A DNA stretch of 64,000 bases from Ostrinia nubilalis (lineage: Eukaryota; Arthropoda; Insecta; Lepidoptera; Crambidae), in assembly GCF_963855985.1 (NCBI RefSeq), contig NC_087112.1:3164501-3228500 (forward strand), in the 5' to 3' direction. This document shows positions 43,207-52,903 of this stretch, one piece after another. Under the pieces are notes generated by a model. The model made no database searches, had not been told where the DNA came from, and worked only from the letters and a program-made list of their open reading frames with translations. The position numbers were made by a program, and so were the translations under genes. Positions within the stretch are counted from its first letter, which is position 1; each line of letters begins with the position of its first letter.

Positions 43207-46200
43207 GCGCAAAAAACATGAATTAACTTTTCTTATTAGTAAATACTCTCCATCAGTCCTAGCTATCTCGGAGACGTGGCTGGTTCCTGGTTCACATTTT
43301 CGTGTATCAGGATACGCATGCCTCCGGGATGATAGGAATGATGGCTACGCGGGAAGTGCCTTACTTGTAAGACGCTTCCTTCCCTATAATCAACTCCCCC
43401 TTCCTTCGCATAGTCAAGACATCAATGTCGTGGCTATACGAATATTTGATATCTCCCTTTTATCCGTATACATTCCCCGCCCTAACGCTTCCTCCATCAA
43501 TGAACTGCGCTCTGCTATTCTATCTGTCCCTCCTCCAGTTATAATCTTGGGTGACTTAAATGCGCACCACGTTTTATGGGGCTCCTACCATTCCGACTCT
43601 CCAGGTTCATTGCTCCTAGACCTTTTGGATGAGCTTGACCTTTGTATTTTGAATAATGGTTGTCCAACAAGAAGATGTGCTCCAACCCAAAACCCAGCAT
43701 CGGCCGTAGATGTGTCATTCTGTTCTCCAAATTTGACCTCACTTTGCTCATGGAAAGTCCTAAACAGCACATTTGGTAGTGATCATTTTCCCATTATAGT
43801 ATCTTTGCCTAATAATAACTCCCCAATAAATCGCCCTCCTCCTCTTTTAAAATATAATTTAAATAAAGCTGACTGGCTTGCCTATCATGCATCAGTCAAT
43901 GAAAAATTGAAAAATTTACCTTCAGTCAATAATGATAATGCCCTCTCAGTATACTCTGATTTTGTTAACACCTTACAAACATCAGCAGATGATCACATAC
44001 CATTGAAAAATCCATCTCGGAAAATATCTCCTCCTTGGTGGGATTCTGAATGTACAGCCAGTGTCCAAAAACGTAAGGAATCTGAAAAAAGGTACAACCG
44101 TTCAATGACCATGGAGAATTACATCCTTTACCAAAAAATTGCTGCACAAACAAGAAAGTTTTTAGCCAAAAAAAAGAAGAAGGGATGGATAAACTTTTGT
44201 GAAAATATGTCTCCAAGGACCCCTTCCTCTATTGTCTGGAAACAAATTAAAAAATTCCGTATATCCTTAATCCCTATAAATGCCCCGTCTAACAACCCTA
44301 CAGCTTGGCTAAATGATTTTGCGGATAAACTAGCACCTCCCTTTGTTCCTTTTATGGATAGCCTCCCTTCTATAAGTTGTTTTCTTCCCCAATCAAATAT
44401 TCTAGATCGGCCCTTCTCCTTTGAAGAACTTTTATCAGCTCTTGACGGCTTAAAGGATTCATCTCCTGGAGCAGATGGAATTCCTTACTCTTTTATAATT
44501 AAATCTCCGGAAAGTGCCAAACTTCTCTTCCTAAATTTAATAAATTCGTTTTTTGACCAAGGTACTCTACCGGAAGCTTGGAAACAACAAATTATAATTC
44601 CTATTCCTAAACCAGGAAAAGAACCTTTGGATCATAACTCTTATCGTCCCATAGCCCTTTCTTCCGTTCTCCTTAAAATAATGGAACACATACTTAAAAA
44701 TCGCCTCGAATGGTTCTTGGAATCAAATAACATTTTGGATAAATCCCAATTTGGATTCCGTAAAGGCTTTAGTACTTTAGATAGTCTAAGTATTCTAACG
44801 ACGGATATTCGCGTAGCTTTTAAAAATAAGGATTACCTCGTTGGGGTCTTCTTGGATATAGCGTCTGCGTACGATAATGTGTTGCTCCCAATACTCAGGC
44901 AAAAATTGCTCTATCTGAGTATCCCGGAGAAACTGGTACGTCTCATCTGCAACACGTTGATGTCACGATCAATAGCAGTGAGATACCAAGACTCTATAGT
45001 TCCCCGTTTAGTCTGGAAAGGGCTCCCGCAAGGATCTGTACTCAGCCCTTTACTTTACAGCATTTACACATACGATCTTAGTAGAACTGTAGACTCTTTT
45101 TGCAGTATCCTTCAGTACGCAGATGACATTGCCCTCTATCATTCATCCAAATCTATATCCGAAACAAGTTCGCGCCTAAACTCTGCTCTGGAGTATCTTA
45201 ATGCCTGGATGACAAATCATGGACTATCTATTTCAGTTCCAAAATGTAGTTGCGTCACTTTTACTCGAAAACGTAACACACCAGAGGTTGATATAACATT
45301 AAACGGTGATAGCGTTCCTTGTAACAACCAAGTGAAGTTCCTAGGTATAATTTTAGACTCTCGGTTATCAGGTATTCCCCATTTCAATTACATTCTTGGT
45401 AAGGCTGAAAAAGGGCTAAATATCCTCCGTGCCCTTTCAGGTACCTGGTGGGGTGCACATCCATACTCACAAAAATTACTTTATAACGCCATTGTCCGCA
45501 GCCACTTTGATTATGCTTCATTTCTTTTAGACCCCTGTAATAAATCTGCTCTTGAAAAACTTAATAAAACCCAATCCAAATGTCTACGTATAATACTGGG
45601 AGCTATGAAATCCTCACCTATTAATGCTCTCCAAATTGAATGTGTGGAACCTCCCCTATATTTGCGTAGACAATACCTAAGTGACCGGTTTTACGTTAAA
45701 ATCACTCAAAATTCCAATCACCCCTTGAATGAAAAACTGGCTCTCCTCTCTTCACTAAGTAGCTCTGCTGACTCCTCTCAGAGTTCACCTTGTGTTTTGT
45801 TGAGTTACCAAAAATTTAACCGCCTCCCTACTCCAATTGAAAAAATTCCATTGAATCCTCTTTTCAGCAATAGCTATGATTCCCTTCTTTTCCATCCCTC
45901 AATAATCCTTAACTTTGGCATTTCTAAGGACTCCTGCTCAGCTGGTCAGGAATTTATCAATATTGTCTCTGAGCACTGGCAAGGCTGGCTAAAAATTTAC
46001 ACTGATGCCTCCAAGCTAGATGAGGGTGGATGTACTGGCGCTGCAGTCTGGATACCTTCATACAGAATAGCACTAAGTTTTAAGTGTCCACCAGTTACAT
46101 CAGTCTTCACCGGAGAATCAGTCGCTATATTAGAGGCTATTCGTTATTCTATCTCTCACCACCTTAATAACACCTTAATCTTTACCGACTCTTTGAGCTG

Positions 46201-46855
46201 CCTCCAGTCTATCGTAGCTAACCCATTTAAATCCAAATCCAAATTTCCTATCATCTTCAAAATTAGAGAAGCCCTTTTTGAGAGTAAACAGCGTGGCTTA
46301 AATATCGTTTTAGCCTGGATCCCAAGCCACCGAGGTATCCCTGGCAATGAAACTGTAGACACATGTGCTAAAAATGCTATATCCACAGGTTCACTTGATC
46401 ATTATAAATTATTTGCACATGATGTCTCTTCGCTCCCACGTAAACACCTATTCAAGTCATGGAATACTCACTGGGCTAACTCCAAGAGATACGTAGGCAA
46501 ATATTATGCTGATATCCAACAGGATATTCCCTCTAGACCTTGGTTCTTCAAACACCCCCACTTGCCAAAAAGGACAGTGTCCATTATCTCCCGCCTGCGT
46601 ATAGGTCACGCATGTACCCCTGTTCATCTTGCCAAAATGCGGATTAAGGATAGCTCCATATGCGAATGCGGCTTGGATGAAGGAACAGCTAACCACATAT
46701 TTTTCAACTGCCCCAAAATTGACCATTCATTATACGACTTCCTTCCTAAAAAATTCCCTTTTCCGACTAACCTTAAATGTGTCCTTAACTTTACTAATCC
46801 CCATACTTTGAAATCTCTAGTTAAATTTATTAACATTAACAAAATTAATTTGTAA
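43166..46855 (+). CDS. LINE ORF2: endonuclease, reverse transcriptase, RNase H
   Basis: 1229 residues. It would nick target DNA, prime reverse transcription from the nick and remove template RNA. The N-terminal APE-like endonuclease (about 1-215) has QWNCQSI, ISETW, GDLNAHH (D130) and SDHFP (D206, H207). The reverse transcriptase (about 420-730) has SYRPIALSS, FLDIAS (D564), GLPQGSVLSPLLY, the YADD box (D653, D654) and FLGIILD. RNase H (about 940-1080) has YTDAS (D947), GES (E984), FTDSLS (D1008) and GNETVDTCAK (D1065), so all four acidic residues are present. A CCHC-like motif (C1166, C1168, H1177, C1182) is near the end. The start ATG overlaps ORF1 in the +1 frame; translation could be by reinitiation. 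Length matches the group's usual ORF2. Confidence 0.95.
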   Translation: MDKEVVQWNCQSIRRKKHELTFLISKYSPSVLAISETWLVPGSHFRVSGYACLRDDRNDGYAGSALLVRRFLPYNQLPLPSHSQDINVVAIRIFDISLLSVYIPRPNASSINELRSAILSVPPPVIILGDLNAHHVLWGSYHSDSPGSLLLDLLDELDLCILNNGCPTRRCAPTQNPASAVDVSFCSPNLTSLCSWKVLNSTFGSDHFPIIVSLPNNNSPINRPPPLLKYNLNKADWLAYHASVNEKLKNLPSVNNDNALSVYSDFVNTLQTSADDHIPLKNPSRKISPPWWDSECTASVQKRKESEKRYNRSMTMENYILYQKIAAQTRKFLAKKKKKGWINFCENMSPRTPSSIVWKQIKKFRISLIPINAPSNNPTAWLNDFADKLAPPFVPFMDSLPSISCFLPQSNILDRPFSFEELLSALDGLKDSSPGADGIPYSFIIKSPESAKLLFLNLINSFFDQGTLPEAWKQQIIIPIPKPGKEPLDHNSYRPIALSSVLLKIMEHILKNRLEWFLESNNILDKSQFGFRKGFSTLDSLSILTTDIRVAFKNKDYLVGVFLDIASAYDNVLLPILRQKLLYLSIPEKLVRLICNTLMSRSIAVRYQDSIVPRLVWKGLPQGSVLSPLLYSIYTYDLSRTVDSFCSILQYADDIALYHSSKSISETSSRLNSALEYLNAWMTNHGLSISVPKCSCVTFTRKRNTPEVDITLNGDSVPCNNQVKFLGIILDSRLSGIPHFNYILGKAEKGLNILRALSGTWWGAHPYSQKLLYNAIVRSHFDYASFLLDPCNKSALEKLNKTQSKCLRIILGAMKSSPINALQIECVEPPLYLRRQYLSDRFYVKITQNSNHPLNEKLALLSSLSSSADSSQSSPCVLLSYQKFNRLPTPIEKIPLNPLFSNSYDSLLFHPSIILNFGISKDSCSAGQEFINIVSEHWQGWLKIYTDASKLDEGGCTGAAVWIPSYRIALSFKCPPVTSVFTGESVAILEAIRYSISHHLNNTLIFTDSLSCLQSIVANPFKSKSKFPIIFKIREALFESKQRGLNIVLAWIPSHRGIPGNETVDTCAKNAISTGSLDHYKLFAHDVSSLPRKHLFKSWNTHWANSKRYVGKYYADIQQDIPSRPWFFKHPHLPKRTVSIISRLRIGHACTPVHLAKMRIKDSSICECGLDEGTANHIFFNCPKIDHSLYDFLPKKFPFPTNLKCVLNFTNPHTLKSLVKFININKINL

Positions 46856-47109
46856 CAGGCAAGAGCTAGCAGAAAACTAAACCTCCACATTTGTGTTTAT
46901 TTTCATGTGTTATGTTTATGTATTGTGTTGTCTTATTTGTGATGTCTCTTTGTTTTAGGTATTTTGCTTAGCATACCTTTGAAAATTTAAATTTATCAAA
47001 ATACCTATACCGTGTAAAAGCTGCGCACGTGATATTGGCGGAACAGTGTGCCCTGTGGCGAAAAACACAAGTTCATCGCCATTAATAAGAATAAGAAGAA
47101 GAAGAAGTT
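46856..47109 (+). other. 3' UTR and simple-repeat tail of the LINE
   Basis: About 250 bp from the ORF2 stop to a TAAGAATAAGAAGAAGAAG tail near 47089-47109. I-type LINEs end in short repeats such as TAA instead of poly(A); the reverse transcriptase usually recognises such a tail. A different element begins within 10 bp after it. Confidence 0.7.
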
Positions 47110-47118
47110 TTCTTTTTC

Positions 47119-47522
47119 AACCGACTTCAAAAAAGGAGGAGGTTCTCAATTCGACCCGTATGTTTTTTTTTCTATGTTTGTTACGCGATAACTCCGCCAA
47201 TCATGAACCGATTTGAACAAATCTTTTTTCGGCGTATAGGTAATACCTCAAGGGTGGTCCCATTTCAATTTAATAATAGAAAAAACAACCCCCAAGGGTG
47301 GAAAATTGGGGATGAACTTTTTTATACGCGATATCTCCGCCGATTATAAATCAATTTGAACGATATTTTTTTTGTTGAATAGGTATTATCAAAAGGGTGG
47401 TTTCATGCGAATTTGAAGAAAATATTTCACCCCCAAGGGTGGAAAATTAGGGATGAACTTTTTTATACGCAATATTTTTAATTTTTAGTTTTTTTTTGTG
47501 TTCACGCATTTGAAGTCGGTTT
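47119..47522. mobile_element. AACCGACTTCAAA-ended element, inverted copy
   Basis: Inverted match to 28532-28940 over its whole length, including both internal units (GATGAACTTTTTTATACGC, twice) and both ends. It begins only about 10 bp after the LINE tail, so one of the two inserted beside or into the other. Confidence 0.85.
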
Positions 47523-48045
47523 TATTTTTTTTTAAAGTTATATTTGTTGTTTTTAGTGTCATTTTAGCTTAATTTAGCGTAGAGAGAATGTTTTGAATAG
47601 TTTGCGTGCTTACCGCTTTTCATGCTTCTACGAGTATTTTCTTACCAATAATGGTTTCAGGTTTTATAGCTTAAGACCTAGTAGTCGCCTGGCTTATTTC
47701 TGTAGGCGTTTATATAAAAAAAACCGCTTATCTAATGAAGGCTTACTTATTAAAAGAAAATTTTGAAAATTCACATACCTAATCCTTTTTTGTGTGTTGT
47801 TTACAGATCTCTATAATATGGCAGAAAGTTGATACCAATTACTGTAATAGTATGAAAGAATGCTTTCAGTCATTACAATACTAAAAGATTGAATATTCAT
47901 CTTCTGTCTGAAAAAAAAACTCCTACACACTTTTAGCCTAAAACTGTTACTTCACTAAAACACTTTCACACAAAATCACTTCTTACACGTTAACCCGCCA
48001 ACATCTGACACTAAAATGACACCGTCCGATGTCCGGCGAAAGAAA
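47523..48045. other. Unassigned AT-rich sequence
   Basis: No gene or repeat recognised. Confidence 0.3.
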
Positions 48046-48125
48046 TGAACCGGTTTCGTTTTCTTACAACCAACCCTTTCTTGCCGGACGGCGGTCAGCG
48101 TGGGAAATAAGGGAGCGGACCAACA
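48046..48125 (+). promoter_or_regulatory. AACCGGTT / GGACGGCGGTCA module, copy C
   Basis: AACCGGTT at 48048-48055, then CAACCCTTTCTTGCC, GGACGGCGGTCA at 48086-48097 and AGCGTGGGAAATAAGGG. Shares CAACCCTTTC and AGCG(C)GTGGGAAA with copy D at 9715-9790. Grainyhead-like site plus an unknown box; function inferred. Confidence 0.35.
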
Positions 48126-48969
48126 AGTGTTAAGGGACAATGTTGATGTTATGCTGTCAGTGGCATTCTGAGATTGACAATTACAAAGCTTTGGATATGC
48201 TAGGGTTAATTTGAAAGATATTTTGGGAATGGATGTAGTTAGTACTTATTAGCTCCTAATACGGTCAACTGAAAAGACATATTGGGGAATGGGACGCTTG
48301 ATTGGAACTATAATGCTTTGTGTTGAAGATTATACCTAGGAGTAGCATGTTACGCGTGTAGGCGTGCATTATTAGGAAGATAGATAAACGTTTTATTGAC
48401 ACACTTATTATACAAAAAAATCAAATGAAATTGATACAACAAATAAATTAAATTAAATTTTATGTAACTTGTAGAACGTTTGTTTTCCAGGGAAAGATAG
48501 TTTTATCTGGAAAACAATTTTATTTTTCTTTATCAGGATGAAGAAAAATTAAATTCATAACTAGGTACCTAACGAATTCCGATAGAAAATATGCTCGCTC
48601 TCTGAGCATCTGCAACATGCCCCGTAAAAACGACATAATCATAAAACATACATGATAACGTTGCAGCATCACATAGGTAGAACGTTGTGCGTAATGATGG
48701 GTGTAATTTTTTTGTCCCCTTGTGTATCCAGACGTTCGCTGATGTCATGTTACTTTATTTTTTAGAGCTAAAGAATTTAAGACAAAAGCAAAACCACCTT
48801 GAATCTAAATAGCTTATTTAGATTCAAGGTGGCATAACAGAAGTTGGAAAAAATTTAACTTTACCCCATGATGTGATGAGATGAGATACTGCTTCGACAT
48901 AAGAATACTATCTCCAAATTCTTCTTGCAGTTTTTTAATGTAAATCCAAAGACATCAAACGTGAGAAGC
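48126..48969. other. Unassigned sequence
   Basis: Contains the 18-bp-arm hairpin at 48794-48832 and little else recognisable. Confidence 0.3.
48794..48832. repeat. Perfect hairpin, 18-bp arms, 3-base loop
   Basis: CCACCTTGAATCTAAATA pairs exactly with TATTTAGATTCAAGGTGG around GCT. The loop and stem are too short for a typical miRNA precursor. Confidence 0.85.
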
Positions 48970-49075
48970 AAAACCGGTTTTCGCATCTTTTCTTGACAAG
49001 GTTAAAACCGGACCGAACACGCTAGGGCGAAGTGGACAATAGAATGGACAGCGGTCATCGAAGGGGTTAATCTTG
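48970..49075 (+). promoter_or_regulatory. AACCGGTT / GGACAGCGGTCA module, copy A
   Basis: AACCGGTT at 48972-48979, TTGACAAGGTTAAAACCGGA about 30 bp on, then AGAATGGACAGCGGTCATCG with the box at 49046-49057 and AGGGGTT. Layout nearly identical to copy B at 50459-50590. Regulatory function is inferred. Confidence 0.4.
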
Positions 49076-50458
49076 GTCTTATAAATCGGGTAAGTATGGG
49101 AAGGTAAGAGTAAGAAAAGAATTAAAACGGACACTTTAAGATAAGTAGGAAGAATGACCGTTAGGATGACTTTAATATACTCAACATCAAATAAATCGCA
49201 CCTTCGGCGACGCGAACTTTAAAGATTTTCTTCTGACACAATCATGGTGCCCCAACAATATAGGTGTTATTTGAAACTTGAAAGCCCTATTGGGTTTTTT
49301 GTAATAAACTTATAAAAAACACATTTAATTTTTTTATAAATAATTAACTATTACGATAAATGTGGCTTGAAAAAAGGCTTCACTTGGGGCTCACCTCTGG
49401 GAACAAGTAGACCAATTTTTGTGGTTATAAAACCAAATAATGATCTCAGGTGTCCTCTTTAACAGATGGATACAGATCTCGATAACAGACAGTTTTATAG
49501 CCATAAAAATTGGCTCAAGCGTAACTACCTATCTTTTGAAGAAGTCACAATGGATCCTTCTAAAGACACATTTATGGGGTAAAAACCTTTCCTTTAATGA
49601 ATTGAAGCTTAGAACTAGGCTTTCAAATGGTACCATTGTTGGTGGGAATTGGGGTTGCATACGTTTGAAAAGTGCTTGTTGCGGGAGGTGCGATTTATTT
49701 TAAGACGAGTGTATAACTCCATGTGTGGTTAATTAAGATTTTTTTATCTTTTTTAATTACAGCAAATGGTCAATACCCAAAAGATGTCTAGTTCGAATTT
49801 TAAAATTTCCTTTAGATTTTTTATTTTCTTGAAAACTTTATTGGAATTACTAAGGAAAGTTTAAAAAATTAATACGGTCCAGTTATTCTCAACGAATAAA
49901 CTTATCAACGAACAGTATTTAATTAGTCTTTGAGTAGGTACATGCCAATTAACTTTTAATTACTGAGGATAGAATATCCTATCATACATAAATCTACATA
50001 CATATCTACTCAGCCAATCTAGAGGTAGATTATTTCAAACCGGAGGTTAGGATGTTACCGTCACTAATTGCTGGTTACAAATAAAGATTTTTCTTTCTCA
50101 TAAATGATCAGAAAAAATATTTCACGATTTCGATAAAATCATGTCTTCTAAGTTGACACTTTCGATCCATTCGATTGCGTATGAAATAAAATTATTGTAT
50201 CCATCTTAAAGTTTTCTACCGAAACATCCATTTCACGGTGAAAGTATTTTCCTGATCAGATGAAATATTATTTAGAAAAGTATGTCACTAGTAACCTACA
50301 CTATCACTATGTCAAAATAGCTTTTTAATTTCACAGGTCAAAAAACTACTTCTTACTAATAATACTTCTGATCGTAATATGCATACTCACTTCATAATAT
50401 CCAAATAAAATTAAATAAAATAATTTTTAGATTGATATTCTTTTTGAACTAGAAACAC
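49076..50458. other. Unassigned sequence
   Basis: AT-rich. An ATAAAGATTTTTCTTTC segment near 50083 resembles a LINE tail but has no body. No gene recognised. Confidence 0.3.
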
Positions 50459-50590
50459 CAAACCGGTTCTGTTTCTCACAACAGAACCGGCTTGAGCGTC
50501 TTTACTTGACCGTTATAACCGGACCAGATTGCCCTGAGTGGACAAGACCGGACAAAGAATGGACAGCGGTCATCGGAGGGGTTGAGTGAT
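50459..50590 (+). promoter_or_regulatory. AACCGGTT / GGACAGCGGTCA module, copy B
   Basis: AACCGGTTCTG (50461) is mirrored by CAGAACCGG at about 50482-50490, then TTGACCGTTATAACCGGACC, TGAGTGGACAAGACCGGA, and AGAATGGACAGCGGTCATCG with the box at 50571-50582, then AGGGGTT. Shares the whole order of boxes with copy A. Confidence 0.4.
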
Positions 50591-51439
50591 AAGTATGCAA
50601 AAAATATTTTATGTTCCTACTGTAAAGATAAATTTTGGGTAAGTCTGTAGAAATACTTTTACAATTCAAAATTCTTTATTTATAAAAAAATATAGCTGCC
50701 AAACCAAGCGTATTAGAAAAATCTTAAACATTGAAGAAATACCATGCCCAATAATAATTATTCTGTAATCAAGACCGATTACTAACGCCATCTATCTAGA
50801 ATTTATTCTAAAATTATATTGATAAATTAAGCTTGTAATGGATATAATTTGGCAATATTATAATACAGTAATATGTTTTGCACCCGGAAAGTAAATTATT
50901 TAACAAATACTTATCTGTTACCTTCACTATTCTGACAACTAAATAGTAAAGTGCCATCTATTGGAAAATGGTAGAACTAAATTCCATACAGTGCCATCTT
51001 GCAGTGATGTACCGAAAACAATTTTACAGCGCCATCTCGTGGTGAGTAGAGTCACATAGATGACATTCTAACATCAAAAGCTAAAAAAAATGTTTATTTC
51101 GCGTAAAACCCCTAATTTCTTAAAATTATTGTGATGATTATTTTAATTTATTACGTCATAGTGGTTATTTTGTAGCAATTTAAATAAAATAAAGAAAGAA
51201 AATGGGTAGTTTGTATGATTTGAATCGTTTAGAAATCCCCTAATCTAAGACCAAAGTCAAAATAAAAATAAACTACGATGTAAAAACAGTGTTTTATTAT
51301 AAAGATGGTTTAAACATAATCTTCATTTTAATCACCCGTTTCTGGATACAGGGAAAGCAAAATCTCCCGCTTTTTTTTAATGAGTAAGAAGAGTGTTATA
51401 CTTTTAATTGAAAATTGAAATAATTAAAATGAAGATATC
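50591..51439. other. Unassigned AT-rich sequence
   Basis: GTGCCATCTATTGG, GTGCCATCTTGCAG and GCGCCATCTCGTGG recur near 50951, 50992 and 51032, so GCCATCT is repeated within about 90 bp. No gene recognised. Confidence 0.35.
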
Positions 51440-51524
51440 AATTTTCTGACTATTCCATACTATTTATATGCCCATGTTAACATGGGCTAGTGTCGGCTCA
51501 TATACCCATTTACCTAACACCCTG
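51440..51524. mobile_element. Right-half remnant of the 18040-type foldback MITE
   Basis: ATTTTCTGACTATTCCATAC, ATGTTAACATGGGCTAGTGT and CCCATTTACCTAACACCCTG match the right arm of the element at 18040-18302. The left arm is missing. Confidence 0.85.
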
Positions 51525-51782
51525 AACCAATTTCGCATTCTTATAGATTTTCTAATAAGATAAATAAAGTAATATAATTACTATTCTTGTTCGAACTAGA
51601 ATAAAAGTTCTTTTTAAAACTTACATTGGGTAATTAAATATAATTAGGTAGTCCATTAGCTCATGATTTCAAGACAACCTTTCTAAAAGAACGCTATATT
51701 GAAGATATAAAAACTTCAGTTTTTGCGTTGATTTCAATAAATAAAGGTTCTGATAGTAATCTCAAACTTTGTAAGTGATAGG
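51525..51782. other. Short unassigned stretch
   Basis: AT-rich; nothing recognised. Confidence 0.3.
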
Positions 51783-52323
51783 TATACAGGGTGGAAACGA
51801 TAAGTGATCTCACTCGATTATTTCTAAACTATACAAGGTACAGAAAAACTGGTTACTAATCCTGAAAGTGCTTCACGAGCTCTTTCAAACGGTACCAGTA
51901 ATAGGTTACAGAATAAACTGGCTCTATCTGAAACTTCAATGTTTCCAGCTTGCGTACTAAATGTATGCCAGCCACACAATATTAGAAGTGTATTTTTTTA
52001 TTAAATACCTAATAAACTCTTAAAATAAACTTGTAAATTGCATTCTAATTTAAAATTATTTATGGAAAACATTGGTTTTGGGCTTTACTTGCTTTAATAA
52101 TCTTATCAAGAGATGAGATGAGTGCCATGACTGTGGTAGTACTAAATGTATGGAAGCTGGAAACATTGAATTTTCGGATAGATCCAGTTTATTCTGTAAC
52201 TTATTATTGGTACCGTTTGACAGAGCTCATGAAGCACTTTCAGGATCAGTAAATAGTTTTTCGATATCTTGTATAGTTTAGAAATAATCGAGTGAGATCA
52301 CTTATCGTTTCCATCCTGTATAT
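51783..52323. mobile_element. Foldback MITE, ACAGGGTGGAAACGATAAG family, copy 2
   Basis: Starts TATACAGGGTGGAAACGATA and ends TATCGTTTCCATCCTGTATA. Shares CCAGCCACACAATATTAGAA and the GAAAGTGCTTCACGAGCTC arms with copy 1 at 24301-24974 but lacks the tandem duplication of the right arm, so it is nearer the original structure. Confidence 0.9.
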
Positions 52324-52347
52324 CAGTTCAATAGCATCTCTATCTGA

Positions 52348-52374
52348 TAGAAAGAAAGAAAGAAAGAAAGAAAG
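52348..52374 (+). repeat. (GAAA)n microsatellite
   Basis: Six GAAA units in a row after GATA. Confidence 0.9.
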
Positions 52375-52443
52375 ATTGTATATTTATTTATTTTTATCAG
52401 GAAAACCATCGTTTTCATAACTGCAGTAAGTTATTATACACTG

Positions 52444-52486
52444 TACACGTCCTGTGGCTGAAATGATGATGATGGTGATGATGATT
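52444..52486 (+). pseudogene. RTE-type LINE tail fragment
   Basis: ACACGTCCTGTGGCTGAAAT followed by GATGATGATGGTGATGATG is the terminal stretch of the RTE-like ends seen at 1690-1712. Confidence 0.6.
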
Positions 52487-52762
52487 ATACAATCAATTTA
52501 CATGAATGGTTCATATTGGTTCGAAAAATTGGACACAAACTGTGTAATGAAATTGTAACCTAACGTAAAACCATCACCTACATTCTAATCTGGAATAGCT
52601 AACTTGATAATAGAATTATTTTCTCCTGAAACAGTTTTTCATTAGCTTAGGAGCCAGATCTACAATTATTTAACAATGCTTCAAAAATGTTACAGTTTAT
52701 TTACATCAATAAAGATATTGTTGTATATTTCTTACTACTCACCTACCTAAAACAGAGACATT

Positions 52763-52903
52763 CGCCCGTATTCAGAAACATTACTATGAGGTCTCACAGT
52801 GTGCTTGGACGCACATTGTGACACATGAACGAATAGAGCTCTATTCAACGCTGTGCGTTCGATGCTGCTTCACTCAAGCAAGCATCGTTTGTGAATACGG
52901 GCG
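52763..52903. mobile_element. MITE, CGCCCGTATTCACAAA family, copy 2
   Basis: CGCCCGTATTCAGAAAC and TTTGTGAATACGGGCG ends; the interior runs in the opposite direction to 26275-26420 (ATTACTATGAGGTCTCACAG first). Confidence 0.9.

Larger units (their letters stand above)
40861..47109 (+). mobile_element. Full-length I/Nimb-like LINE retrotransposon
   Basis: A LINE of at least 6.2 kb: a repeat-built 5' UTR, ORF1 (41791-43206), ORF2 (43166-46855) overlapping by 41 bp, and a short 3' UTR ending in AATAAGAATAAGAAG then GAAGAAGAAG. ORF2 carries endonuclease, reverse transcriptase, RNase H and a C-terminal CCHC motif; ORF1 has three zinc knuckles. RNase H plus a simple-repeat tail in place of poly(A) fits the I group (I, Nimb, Outcast, Loa). 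The clade is from motifs only. Both frames are undisturbed, so the copy may be active. The exact 5' end and the target duplication were not found. Confidence 0.85.

Noticed and set aside
43539..44216. Minus-strand ORFs inside the LINE
   Set aside because: They are shadows of ORF2 in reverse frames without domain content.
41791..46855. Retrovirus-like Gag-Pol
   Set aside because: The zinc knuckles and RNase H resemble Gag-Pol, but there is an APE-type endonuclease, no integrase or protease, and no LTRs. It is a LINE.
48794..48832. miRNA precursor
   Set aside because: Stem of 18 bp and loop of 3 bases are too short for Drosha/Dicer processing.
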